Source: Xylogone sp. PMI_703 (taxonomy: Eukaryota; Ascomycota; Leotiomycetes). From it: a stretch of DNA of 64,000 nucleotides. The position numbers and the translations under genes were made by a program. The notes below the pieces were generated by a model, which did no database searches, was not told where the DNA came from, and was given only the letters and a program-made list of their open reading frames with translations. Shown here in pieces: positions 34,332-44,793 of this stretch. How positions within the stretch are numbered: position 1 is the first letter of the stretch; every line of letters starts with the position of its first letter. The stretch lies in contig JAJTUQ010000010.1 of the NCBI GenBank assembly GCA_021399445.1, positions 434,001 to 498,000 on the forward strand, read 5' to 3'.

Positions 34332-36201
34332 TCACCCCTTAACCTCATCCACTACCGCCTCGATTCCAGCAACATACGGTACCTTCCTATCCACTCCAAG
34401 CGTATTCAGTTCCTTAATTTCAGTCGGGATAATAGCCTTTCTCGCCATCATCTTCTTCTTCAGCTCCTCATACTGTACTTTCCATTTCTCACTATGTCCC
34501 TTAAGCGGCTCACCACCAGCTTTTACGATCCATGGATTAATTGTACCGAAAATATCATTCACATATTCGGCATCTTTGCCCATAAGACTGTGGAACTTCC
34601 TACCGCTACCCTTCTCTTTGACCCGCGCCTCGTATTCTGCGCGCATTTCCTGCTCTGTAGGTAGTGGGGCTTTTCCTGAGAATATCGTCGCCAAGTATAT
34701 AGCTTGGAAGTCGAAGAAGCTGAATGTCGCAATGTGGTATGGTACGCCGATGAATGCGAGGGTGGGATCGGGGATGTAGAATATGTCCTTGTGGAGATTG
34801 TGGGTTTGTTGGCCATCTGTTACTAGAATATTAGGATCCGTGGTGTTGTTTGGTAGGGAATCGTCGTGGTAGCTTGAGAGTGGTTGGAGGAAGGGATAGG
34901 ACATGTGATAGCCGGTGCAGACTATTATATTGTCGATATCTGTTATTGCGGTGCCATTGGAGAGGATTATGCTCCCTGGAATAGGCACTGTGGAGTTGAT
35001 GCTTTTGGTATCATTTGAATTGAATGACGCAATTTCCCCAATACGGACTGCATTTGATGGAAGCATTGAGGCCGGATGATCAAAGAGACCGTTGCGAGTG
35101 GATTGATATGTCTTTTTTGAGATTCCTTCTAGTTCCTTCGCGATATCGGATGAAGAGGTGCTTCCACCTATTAAAAGAACAGTCTGCATCACAAAAGTGG
35201 TACCGTTAGTCAATCTTTCAAATGAAATGTGTGATAATGCTTGAAATTGCATACCTTATCCTTATATACTTTTGGACTTCTATATCTCTTAGAATGCTGG
35301 ATCCTATCCGGCCATGCCTGTTTCCAATCTGCCAGGCCTGGAATATCAGGAACATAGGGAGCATGATAGTGACCAGAAGCAACAACTACTGCATCAAATT
35401 CCTGCCCCACACACGAGTCAGTAACTTCACTTCCTTCATATGAGCTCCTGGGGAAGAAATTACGTACCCAGTCCTTTGTCGTGGCGATTCTCCCGTTCTC
35501 CAAAGTCGAGCTCCTCACATGCCATTTATTCCCTGTTTTCTCTACCAGATCGACCCTTGTATTGAATAAAGTGATATCATCCACGCCGGCCTTTGAAGAT
35601 GTATCTTGGATGTATTCAGCTAAAACATTGTGTCTACTAATCTGCTCTGTTCCGGGTTTCCAAGAGTTGAGTGTCAACTCCATCAGACCTGTAGGGACAT
35701 TGTTGTGGAGGCCTTCATAACAAGGTCTGCATTACCATGAGTTAGCTGTCTCGGTAGGCATATTGCTTTAACGGAAATCTAAAACAATAGATGAGAGGAA
35801 AGAAGAAGACTGACCCTGGCGGAGCATGTAGAATAGCTGGATCATCCTGTTCCTCTCTGTTAATTCCAACCCCGCTATCTACGCTCTTGGAGTCGCTATC
35901 TTCCACCTCGTTGTGCTTGAAGAATGCCGTCTCAGCTACAGATGGAGCGATGGATGGATAAGCTGGTTCTGGGGGACGTCTCGAATCGAAGACCCTGTTC
36001 AGGCAGGAAGTAGTTAGAGTATCGTACCTAACGGACAACTGCTCAATTGAGATATTGAAAATCTACATACCATACTCCTCCGGTCTTTCCGGTTCTCTCG
36101 AAGACTGTAACATCTAGACCTGCTTTTTTTAGATGCGCGGCCGAGGCAACTCCGGATACTCCTGCGCCAATCACCGCAACGGTTCTAATATCCAGCGACA
36201 T
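34332..36201 (-). CDS. Flavin-containing monooxygenase (FMO family)
   Basis: Four exons on the minus strand: 36201-36071, 35994-35815, 35726-35255 and 35183-34332, totalling 544 residues. The first Rossmann motif, VIGAGVSGVAS, binds FAD and ends with the GGVW element. VVASGHYHAPYVPDIPG matches the FMO fingerprint region. The second Rossmann motif, LLIGGSTSSSDIA (an S-rich variant of GxGxSG), binds NADPH. VCTGYHMSYPFL is the conserved ATG-like motif near the C-terminal third. Such enzymes oxygenate N- or S-containing or carbonyl substrates; plant YUCCA relatives turn indole-3-pyruvate into indole-3-acetate, and others are Baeyer-Villiger-like. Tail-to-tail placement with the 2-oxo-acid decarboxylase, 190 bp away, makes an oxo-acid or aldehyde substrate plausible but unproven. 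Confidence 0.92.
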
Positions 36202-36892
36202 TGATATCAAATTACTAAATATGCCTTATCTACAATTCACAAACTATAATAAAGGCTCAAATAAAGCGACATGTAAACAGGTAGCAATAACGACATAGAG
36301 ATTAAGCAAAGATAGCAGATGACTAGCTAGGAAATATTTCAAATCCCATTTATACTCTGACAAATCTATTACCACATATAAAGCATCAACGGGTCCTTAC
36401 CGGGCTCTCTTATCGTCTGATAGTCCTCACCATATTGGCTGCTAGCAGAGCACGACATCGGCTGTGCCTAAGGAGCCATTCGCAAATCGGTCCCAGACGA
36501 GGCGTATTCGCGAGATGCTTGCGAGATGATGTGCTTTGATTCGGCTCGGCACTCCCAGCTGCGGCCGCCTCATTGGATGTCAACCACGTAACGTTGAGAG
36601 AGGGATGTAAGAATATTATATAAGCTTTAGAGTTAGTTGGTTATACTCTTCTAAGAGAGAATTTGATTGGACGAAGTAGTTAGGCGTTGTGAAAAGCGAA
36701 GCTTGGTGCTGCTGTCGTAGCTGTTAAGTCGCATAGTACGAGAAGACTGATTCTAAATAGAAATTTCTGAAGAGAAATCTATATATTAGGGCACGATAGT
36801 AGATTCATGGTCAGAATATTCATCCCTATTCATTGTTTTAATTAACTAGATGGGTGTATTAGCTATCTGTATTGGGCAGGCCAACACCATAT
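36202..36892. promoter_or_regulatory. FMO promoter and 3' flank of the arsenite methyltransferase
   Basis: About 690 bp. It contains the promoter of the flavin monooxygenase (reading left) and the 3' flank of the methyltransferase. A GC-rich patch with GCGGCCGC lies near 36560-36567. No gene is supported. Confidence 0.35.
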
Positions 36893-38013
36893 TCATGGTT
36901 TAACTGCATATATCTTGAACGACCCTATACAGCATATCAATTTACCCGTAACTATATTAAGGGAACGAACAGAACATACCGGCCCACTCATTAAAATCAA
37001 CATGCTTAAACTCAGCCATCAACTTCTCAAGGGTTGATCCCTTGGTACTACAGCAAGAATCAGATTTCTGGCAACAGGATACAGCTGACCTTTCTCCACA
37101 GCAGCTTGCATCCTCGCCTGAAGAGGTGTAAACGTTGAGGTCATTCTTGCTATCGACAATTAAAACATCTACTCATCCACACATCAGCATCTAGATCAGC
37201 ATCTAGATTCGATACAGTACTGCTAAGTATAACCAGAGGGACGAAAAGACCAACCACTAAACCCTGCTTCCTTGAGATACTTGTCATAGTCTGTTACCAG
37301 GCTCGCTCCTGCAACGCACCCAATATATAAAGCCATGCTGTCTTTGAGCTCCTGGGGTAGTTGCCGTTTAATAAGGATATCGCTGATAGCAACCCTGCCT
37401 CCAGATTTTAGCAGCCTGAACATCTCGTTGAAGACAAGATGCTTGTCTTGTTCTGGGACGAGGTTGATCACGCAGTTGCTTATGATGCAATCGGCACTTT
37501 CATTTGAGATAGGTATATTGGTGATGGAAGACTCGACGAATAAAACATTGTCAGCTTGGGCGTTTATCTTATTCTGGTTCGCTCTCGCCAACATGTCCTA
37601 ATCATCATATTAGTTGGGACACATGGTAGAATATGCGAGGCTTTCTAGACACCTTATTCATATCTACCCCAATAGCCTTTCCACTAGGACCGAGTCTCTT
37701 AGCGGCAAGGAACACGTCGAAGCCCGCGCCGCTTCCGAGGTCGATAACAGTCTCACCCTGAGTAAGTTAGTAAGGCTCTTCAGTGAGATTTAACAGAGAT
37801 GAAAAGAGGGCATTCGCAAACCTCACGAAGTTTAGCTAGAGCAAGAGGATTGCCACAGCTTAGACCTAGGTTAGAATCCAAAGGGATAGTGGCCAGTTCA
37901 TCCTCAGTGTAGCCAAACGCCGTTGCTACTTTGCGAGCATATGCACCACTTTCGCCCTTGGCTGCAGCTCCATATTGTTCTTGGACTTTTTGATAAATGT
38001 ATTTTGAATCCAT
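36893..38013 (-). CDS. arsM: Arsenite S-adenosylmethionine methyltransferase (ArsM/As3MT)
   Basis: Five exons on the minus strand: 38013-37822, 37757-37653, 37597-37255, 37168-36980 and 36924-36893, giving 286 residues. The last exon encodes only [10 protein letters not shown] with the stop. The enzyme methylates As(III) with SAM, making volatile or excretable arsenicals. The SAM motif is [13 protein letters not shown], followed by VGVDMNKDML-like residues. Three family cysteines that bind arsenic are visible: Cys53 (LGLSCGNP), Cys141 (SNCVINL) and Cys193 (IGCVAGA). The C-terminal stretch has three CC pairs within about 20 residues, an extra thiol-rich tail. A minus-strand TATA box (ATATATACCCC, about 38083-38090) lies ~70 bp upstream. 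It is divergent from a bZIP gene, consistent with metalloid-responsive control. Confidence 0.93.
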
Positions 38014-38403
38014 AATGTGATGATATCGCAATTGTCAGAGTACTAGAAGATGAGAACCGAATGAGCAGTGAAGGACTGTGGGGTATATATGGTGCAAAGT
38101 CCCCAATTATCTGCGTTGCGTTGATCCAAATATATTCAGATGATGATCACAAGAATCCAATGACATATCACTCAGTTTCATGATAAATTGAGTCCAATTG
38201 GTCGAGATTGTCCAAGTCTCTTAGCTGAAGCTTCCTTAGCACTAAAATGCGGGTTGTCGATATGTCACCGGTCTTGGCATTTTCGGATAGCTATCCCACT
38301 CCACTACTCATTCATTTCATACCTATCGCGAGCAGCATTAGAAGGCGGCTCAATAGAAATGAATTAACACCATTATACCTTAGTCAGCTCTATCATAGTT
38401 AGT
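38014..38403. promoter_or_regulatory. Bidirectional promoter, arsM / bZIP regulator
   Basis: 390 bp between divergent starts. A TATA box for arsM is at about 38083-38090 on the minus strand. The sequence CAATTGG near 38195-38201 and several ATGA/TCAT repeats are present. I do not see a perfect Yap-type site (TTACTAA), so the direct control of arsM by the neighbouring bZIP remains inference. Confidence 0.45.
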
Positions 38404-39204
38404 ATGGCCCCATCAACCAGATCAAGAGTTGAAAGTCCTCAGAAACGTAACAAGAAGACTCCAGAACACACCTTGACTCGAGTTCGAAATAACCAGCGGC
38501 GCCATCGTGAGCGTCGGCGACAATATATTGCCTCTCTCGAGGAAAGGCTTTGTGAAGCTGAGCACCTTCTTGCAGAGGCCAGGTGCACTATCTCAGCTTT
38601 GCAGGTTCAGTTGGATTCATCATCCAATAGCATGAGTGTTGCTCCGAGAGAAGCTCAGGTAGTAACGGAGCACCCACATAACAAGACGGGTGACATATCA
38701 GAGATCTCAAACAACCATGCTCACAATGAATGCCCTTGGGCGGTACCATCGACATCCAATTCAGCTGTTGTCGCATCATCTAGGCGTCAACCCAGCACCT
38801 CCATATCAATCTCTCCACTGTCTTCATCTCTTCCCCTATACACGCATCAGCCTTCAATATACGAGTCACCAAAACCAAGCTCCTGCTGCTGCAACAGGCC
38901 CAAAGAGACAGATGCTTCACTCGCCCTAGTCGATTCAACGGCAGCTACAACGACAACAACACTCATCCTCCCTCCTGAATACAACAGCCTGGATCTCCCC
39001 CCGTCCACATCCGATTCGGAGTCCACAACCCTCTGCGCAGAAGCATATATCCTCGTATCGCAGCTTAATCACCGTGGATTGGATGCTGAGGCTATAACGT
39101 GCTGGCTGGAGGAGGGATTCCGACGTGGGAGGACGAAGGAGGAGGGATGTCGGGTTGAGACGAGGATATTGTTTGGTCTGCTGGATTTTATTAGTGGGAT
39201 TTGA
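38404..39204 (+). CDS. bZIP transcription factor (Yap-like), likely metalloid-responsive
   Basis: An intronless gene of 266 residues. The basic region (residues ~24-40; VRNNQRRHRERRRQY) has the fungal NxxxxxxxRE/R pattern and is followed by a leucine zipper with Leu/Ala heptads (SLEERLCEAEHLLAEA...LQVQL). The middle is Ser/Pro/His-rich. Cysteines occur at 50, 61 and 110, and as a CCC run at 161-163, which could bind As(III) or respond to redox, as cysteines do in Yap/Arr1 regulators. The C-terminal ~60 residues form a conserved-looking helical block (AYILVSQLNHRGLD...CWLEEGFRRG). Divergent orientation with the arsenite methyltransferase suggests it controls that gene. This class of small bZIP beside arsenic genes is known in filamentous fungi; direct sensing here is inferred. 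Confidence 0.88.
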   Translation: MAPSTRSRVESPQKRNKKTPEHTLTRVRNNQRRHRERRRQYIASLEERLCEAEHLLAEARCTISALQVQLDSSSNSMSVAPREAQVVTEHPHNKTGDISEISNNHAHNECPWAVPSTSNSAVVASSRRQPSTSISISPLSSSLPLYTHQPSIYESPKPSSCCCNRPKETDASLALVDSTAATTTTTLILPPEYNSLDLPPSTSDSESTTLCAEAYILVSQLNHRGLDAEAITCWLEEGFRRGRTKEEGCRVETRILFGLLDFISGI

Positions 39205-42200
39205 TGGATTGTTGTTCAGTGAGATTATTACTTTGTCCAGATCCAAAGAACTTGAGCCTTTTGTTGTGTTTGCGTTTCCTATAGTATTGTTCAGGGGTTG
39301 GATTTGCGGTGGATTCGAAAGGGTCTGGAGGTTGGTTGCGAGCAACGTGTTTCTGAGATGATATTTCACATGGTCCTTGTTCTCCTTTCTTTTCTTTTGT
39401 CAAATGATAATATGTATGGAATAAATTACTGAGATTGGAAGTAACGTTGTGTTATTTTTGCTTATTCTGGCAAGGTTGTATTTACTCTTTCAGGATGTCG
39501 AGACACGGCTGCGTTCAATTCACATGATACTCACGTGACGTCAATCATTGCGGCGAAGCCGCCAAGAGAAAAAATAGGGGGACGATAAAATATTATTGGG
39601 AAAGTTTAGGATCATCTTCTGTACGTTTATTGAATCGATGATTCATTATAAAGTCGTTTAATTCCATATCAACTACTAATACCTTGGCTCTGATCACGTG
39701 AAAGATACATTGTCCTGCCCTTTAATGGCTCCGTGACTTGGTAGCTCGTACAATGATTCATAGGAGCCTATGATGTTCCTGAATATGGGTAGCCAATTTA
39801 CTAGATCCGAGGCCTTGTTTGAGCGGTGTGATATTTTGCAGCAACCAATTCCCTTTTCTTTCCGATTGCACCGAGCCTCACAATGAATAGTCACAAGCTG
39901 CCAATTTGATCACCCGGTAGGATATGATCATTCCTCATGAGAAGATTTGCAATCATTACCTGCAGTAGCAATAGTCATTGACAATGATTTTACGAAGATA
40001 CCTTGATCCGGATAATCGAGGGACAACCGACGGATCATGTAATTGATTACCTAGCCAGAGGCAAACACGGAAGAAAGGGCCAACGGAAGCAAACAAATCT
40101 CCATCGACCATCTGTCAATTGCCCATTGGCACAGGCACTCCGGAGCTGTCACCCGGCAGAGGAATAGCGGCTCATGAGGGAGGTTTGAAGAGAATAATGC
40201 GGCCTGTTTGAAGTTGATTGCACGTCTTCTTGCATCACCAACCCGAATAGCGCAGTGTACCACAGCAGAAAGGAGCGAACAGGAAAGAGGGCCCGTGTTG
40301 GAAACCGAAGCCGTCGATGGGCTAGAGAGGACTACCTCCGTAAGGGAGAGGCCCCGAGAGGGACTCAACTGCACGACAGCGAAAAGGTCAAGGCAGGCCG
40401 ACGTTAGCATACAGGCGGACCGGAGACTTGTTGGGTGGGTTGGACGAGAGATTGGAGGCTGGAAGACGGCGCCTGAGCTGGTTGGCGGGCATGTTGGCTT
40501 TTCTGGCTTGGTCTCCCGTGCTTGAGCCGATTGTACAGTGATTTCTGCGGGTGAAGTTGCTGGAAAGGAGCGTGAAAGCCGACGAGGTGCTGAGCAAGCT
40601 GCGATTGGATTGAAGGAACAGGATAGAAAAGGAAGGGAAAAGGGAAAAAGCAAGTTGAACTGTTCGCTGTTGTCCATGTGTAACTCTGCGGATTTGCAGA
40701 TGTGCAAAGGTGAAGTGCCCCTCATTGAAGTTGCGCTGATAATCGCAATCAGTAGCGATGCTATGTGGGGCAGTTCCGGTGTTACTTGTAAGATATATCC
40801 GGGTTCTAAGGAGAAAAGGAGAAAAGGAAGAGCAGATTTGACATGGTAAAATCGAAAATCAAGAGCAATTGAAAACAGAATAGAAGGAATATTATCTTCG
40901 GAAAGGAGAAAGACGGAACAAAAGTAGCTGGCCTCAAGTGGACTAGATCCATATTATAGACTGTCCAGCTACTTTTGCCACGTGCGCCAACCGCGGCAAG
41001 CGTGACTTAGATATATCCGGAACAAGGATTATCCGCAGCGGATTAAAGCGCACTCGTCCAGCTCCGGAGATCCTCAAGTGCCGTCAACTGGTATCAAATC
41101 TCCAAACATCTCCAAATCTATCAGACGGTCACTTTTGTCCACGTTGCTGGATGCAGGGCTTTAGGGTATCACCCAACCAGCGGGACGGTCAGCGCCGTGC
41201 TGCTGGGGCACTGCTTGGCCACCAATAGCCTGAATTTGGGGGCGATGGGGATCGGAGGGCAAAGCATTGGCTGGCTGTGTGAGGCAAAACCCTCCCTGGG
41301 GAGGGATCTTCTGTATGGGGAAATTTGTCTGTGTGTTCCTCCGTCTGCACGCATGCAATGTACAGCATTACTGTACAGCGCAGGGAACCAACGGAGACTC
41401 CTTGTACAGTACGGTGGTACAAGTTACTGCTTGTCAGGTCGATACGATGACAGTCCATGACGGTGGAGGGGCTGGCGGGGTATGTCTGCGTGCGGCTATC
41501 GCGACACACTCGACTTTCCATCCCACATACACATACAACACCACACGCGCATACTGAAAATTCAATTATCCCGGTTACGAGCGTCATTCGAGAACGTATC
41601 GCGCTCCTCCAAGGCCACCGGTTCTGCCGCCGCATAATAAAACTTTATCTTGCCTCGCCATGCGCGCCAGCCGCGGCCGAAAATTCCATTGGGCAAAGCA
41701 TCAGCTCGTGTGGATATCTGCTCCATTTGGTGCTGACTGGATGGACCTTGCGCGGGCGGCATACGACCCTTTCCCCGGCGATGGGCGGAACGCTCAAAGA
41801 GCCCTTGAGCCAACTGAAGCTGCCCCTTGGTGCCCTTCGAGGCCTCTAAAGCAGAGCCCCCGATTTTATGCTCCATCCTCGTGGCGGCGGGGAGCCGGAC
41901 TCTTGCTGCTACTGAGCTAGTGAGAGCTCTCGACCAAACACTGGGAAATTACTGCAATCGAGGAAGAACAGACGAGGTTAGAAAAGAAAAGGAGGAAGGC
42001 AAGCTAATACGTCTAGCCCTATGGGTTGTCTGGCGTCTGGCGTGCGTGCGTTTGACCCATTGATTGACTGCTGGTCCCCTAATTTGTCTCTCCTTCCGCT
42101 CTCAGGGTCTGCGTCATCCATCTGCTCTTCTCCCTTCCTATCCACTCTCTCTTGTTGCTTCTCGTCGACAACCAGCTTCGGCTCCTCTCCACCGCGCTAC

Positions 42201-42527
42201 TGTGCTATGCAATGCCATGCCATGCAGGCTCTTGTTAACAACAACCATACATCTTCGACTTTACATTCAATCATCTGGGACAGCCATCACCACAACCAAT
42301 TAATAAAATCCTGCTCGGTGTAGCCGATCAAGGAGGGTCAATCGCGGCAAGTCAGGATATCAAGTTTGTGGAAGTACCACCAGCAACTGCCGCAGCGGAC
42401 AACTATACGGCGCCTCCTCAAGGACACAAAAGGTCTTATTATTTGCCTCGAACCACGGTTTCTTATACTAGCGCAAAGTCAATAATCAGAACTCTAATCG
42501 AAGTACACAAAAGACATTGCAAGCACC
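39205..42527. other. Long intergenic region, no supported gene
   Basis: About 3.3 kb. Open frames up to 224 codons exist (minus strand 40051-40725), but they are Ser/Pro/Leu-rich, overlap equally long frames on the other strand and match no family, so I do not call them. The right half (41.4-42.5 kb) is CT-rich with short A/C repeats (ACATACACATACAACACCACACGC, around 41527) and looks like the long promoter and leader of the methyltransferase at 42528. TGTACAG occurs three times at 41358-41411, and CTTGTAC...GTACAAG forms an inverted repeat near 41400-41422. Confidence 0.4.
40919..40977. repeat. Perfect 13-bp inverted repeat with 33-bp loop
   Basis: CAAAAGTAGCTGG at 40919-40931 and its exact complement CCAGCTACTTTTG at 40965-40977 flank a 33-bp spacer. 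It lies in non-coding sequence, so it may be the ends of a short element, a hairpin, or a paired binding site. Confidence 0.7.
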
Positions 42528-44793
42528 ATGTCTCATCCTCCTTCAGCATCAGAACCAGTTGTAGATAGCGGCGAGACCGAGGCAGATTTGATTGCAGTAG
42601 CAGAAGTATAGCACCATTTTCTTTTTTTGTTTTGCTCTTCCCCTGGGCCAAGAAAGACTATTGTTTTTGCTGAAAGAGACAACCATTGGGGGGTTTCTTG
42701 AATTCCGAAATCAAATCGCTAATTGCACCTCAGCAGGTAGATGAATCTGATCAGGACGACAATGACTCCGCCCTCGGCAGTGTAAGGTCCCAAGCAACAA
42801 TATCCTCTCTCTGCATATTGTTTCCCGTGGGTTATCCTGGCCTGTGACACCATGCTGAGGTATATTCTGGCCTTCTAGGACGCCGTCAGCTCCACGGCTT
42901 CAATCGGTTCCAGCATCATGAAGTACCGCGAGGAAAACGGAAGGACCTACCATGCATACAAGGATGGCAGTAGGTATTTTCTCTCTGTCTTCCACTGGAC
43001 TCTCACACTGTAGTCATATTCAATGCTCTACTGTTTGCTATCTACTTTTGCTGCATTGAGAAATTACGGCTCATTACAGTTGTCCCTATCCCTTCCTCGC
43101 CTATCTATCCTATTTCACTGCTTCTCCAAGACTCTCTTCTTCTCTCGCTCTCTTTTCCTAATCAAATAACTAACCCAACACATGCATAGCGTACGTTTTA
43201 CCGAACGACGAGGTTAGTCCCCCTGGATCTGGCTCCCTTCCAAGAGAAACTCCGTCCATAACTCCTCTTCTAAATCCATGTCACTAACTGCTATTTTAGC
43301 CTGAAAACCAAAGATTAGGTATGGAATTTTACACGCGGGAGTACTTTCCTTGGCTGTCTCTATGTGGACCTCCCTAATTGATCTCCGTAACAGATCTTCA
43401 GCACCACTTATTCCTCTTGACCCTTCACGGCAAACTATTTACCTGTGCGCCGGCAAATACCAAATTCAATCAAGTTTTGGATGTTGGCTGTGGCACCGGA
43501 ATTTGGGCCATTGACTTTGGTGCGTCACATTCGGACTGTCATTATTCATCTGCTGACACATGCTTCCATACAGCCGACGAACATCCTGAAGCAAACGTAA
43601 GCGGAGACCACCTCCTCCCCTGTTCACGTGGAGACCATGTGGATGAAGCAAATGTTACCATGATGAGTGACATGCATTTGTGTAGCCGACTGTTTTCCAT
43701 TGCCTCTGCCCGCGACCGATGTGCTAGCATCCCTACTCCTCCTTCTATCACGATAATACATTTCTCCGAAGTTCTCACATAACATGAAGCTAATACTACT
43801 GTTCTCCAGGTTATTGGCGTGGACCTGAGCCCCATCCAACCTTACTTGTTCGTCTCCCCTCTTCAATAGTAGGGGGATCTAATTACTGATGATGTTTCTT
43901 CATAGTATCCCACCGAACTGCACATTCTTCGTTGATGATATCGAAGATGAATGGACGTGGTCTACACCCTTCGATCTTATCCATGCAAGGATGATGACGG
44001 GAGGCATTGTTGATTGGGAAAAGTTTATTAAGCAGAGCTTTGAGTGAGTCTTCTATTTTTCTATGTCGGTTTTGTCATCTATCCTGTTCTATTATTCTTC
44101 TAAATTGCAACCCCATTCACTTCATTAACCGAAGACTCTCTCATTAGACACCTCTCACCCGGCGGCCGAATCGAACTTAGTGACATTGTCTTCCCTGTGC
44201 TATGTATAGACGACTCTATGCCTGAAGACTCAGCCCTGCGCAAATGGTCCGGCTATATGCTTGAGGCCTCAAAGAAGCTCAATCGTCCACTAGATAGCGC
44301 AAAAGATGGCAAAAGGCTCTTGCGCGAACGCGGATTTACTGAGATCAAGGAAGAACGATTCATCTGGCCTATGAATAGGTGGCCGAAAGATAAGCACTTG
44401 AAAACGCTTGGTAAGTGGTACGGATGAATGAATTAAGGTCCAAGTAGGAATGGATACAAAGCCTACTCTCATTGCCTCTCTTTCTTTCCACTAAACAAGC
44501 CCGTCCTCTAACTCTGTCATTTTATGTATAGGTTCATGGGTCCTAGAAGATATCTGTAACGGTATTCAGGGTCTTTCTCTTCGTCTCTTCACTTATGGTC
44601 TTGGTTGGACACTACCTCAAGTTGAAGTCTTTCTCGTCGATGTGAGAAAGGAGATGAGGAATCCTAAGATCCATGCATACTGGCATATGTAAGTCTATCA
44701 CATATCTGTCTGCCCCCTAATTCAAATATTCAAATTCTGACGCCCCCCTCCTCTCCCATCAGATATGCCGTCACTGGAAGAAAACCCATTTGA
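42528..44793 (+). CDS. LaeA-like SAM-dependent methyltransferase
   Basis: Twelve exons: 42528-42605, 42737-42781, 42879-42969, 43190-43212, 43300-43318, 43394-43519, 43574-43596, 43810-43847, 43906-44043, 44148-44410, 44532-44688 and 44763-44793, joining in frame to 343 residues. The fold is a class I methyltransferase: NGRTYHAYKDGTYVLPNDE leads into QHHLFLLTLHGKL, then motif I VLDVGCGTGIWAIDFA, VIGVDLSPIQP, FVDDIEDEWTW, HARMMTGGIVDW and SPGGRIELSD, ending in AYWHIYAVTGRKPI. This is the family of LaeA-like proteins and TAM-domain methyltransferases. Members range from secondary-metabolism regulators to small-molecule methylases, and which this is cannot be told. Several exons are tiny (19, 23, 23 and 31 bp). 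The acceptor of exon 2 is a CAGCAG pair, so a one-residue isoform is possible. Confidence 0.88.

Noticed and set aside
35700..35727. Apparent frameshift in the FMO gene near exon 3 start
   Set aside because: On recounting the bases the frame is continuous and gives the conserved PCYEGLHNNVPTG segment; there is no lesion.
40051..40725. 224-codon minus-strand open frame
   Set aside because: Low-complexity Ser/Pro/Leu composition, overlapping open frames on the other strand, no motif and no plausible splice structure.
41189..41635. 148-codon minus-strand frame in the CT-rich region
   Set aside because: Follows from base composition (CA/TG repeats); several overlapping frames on both strands are equally long.
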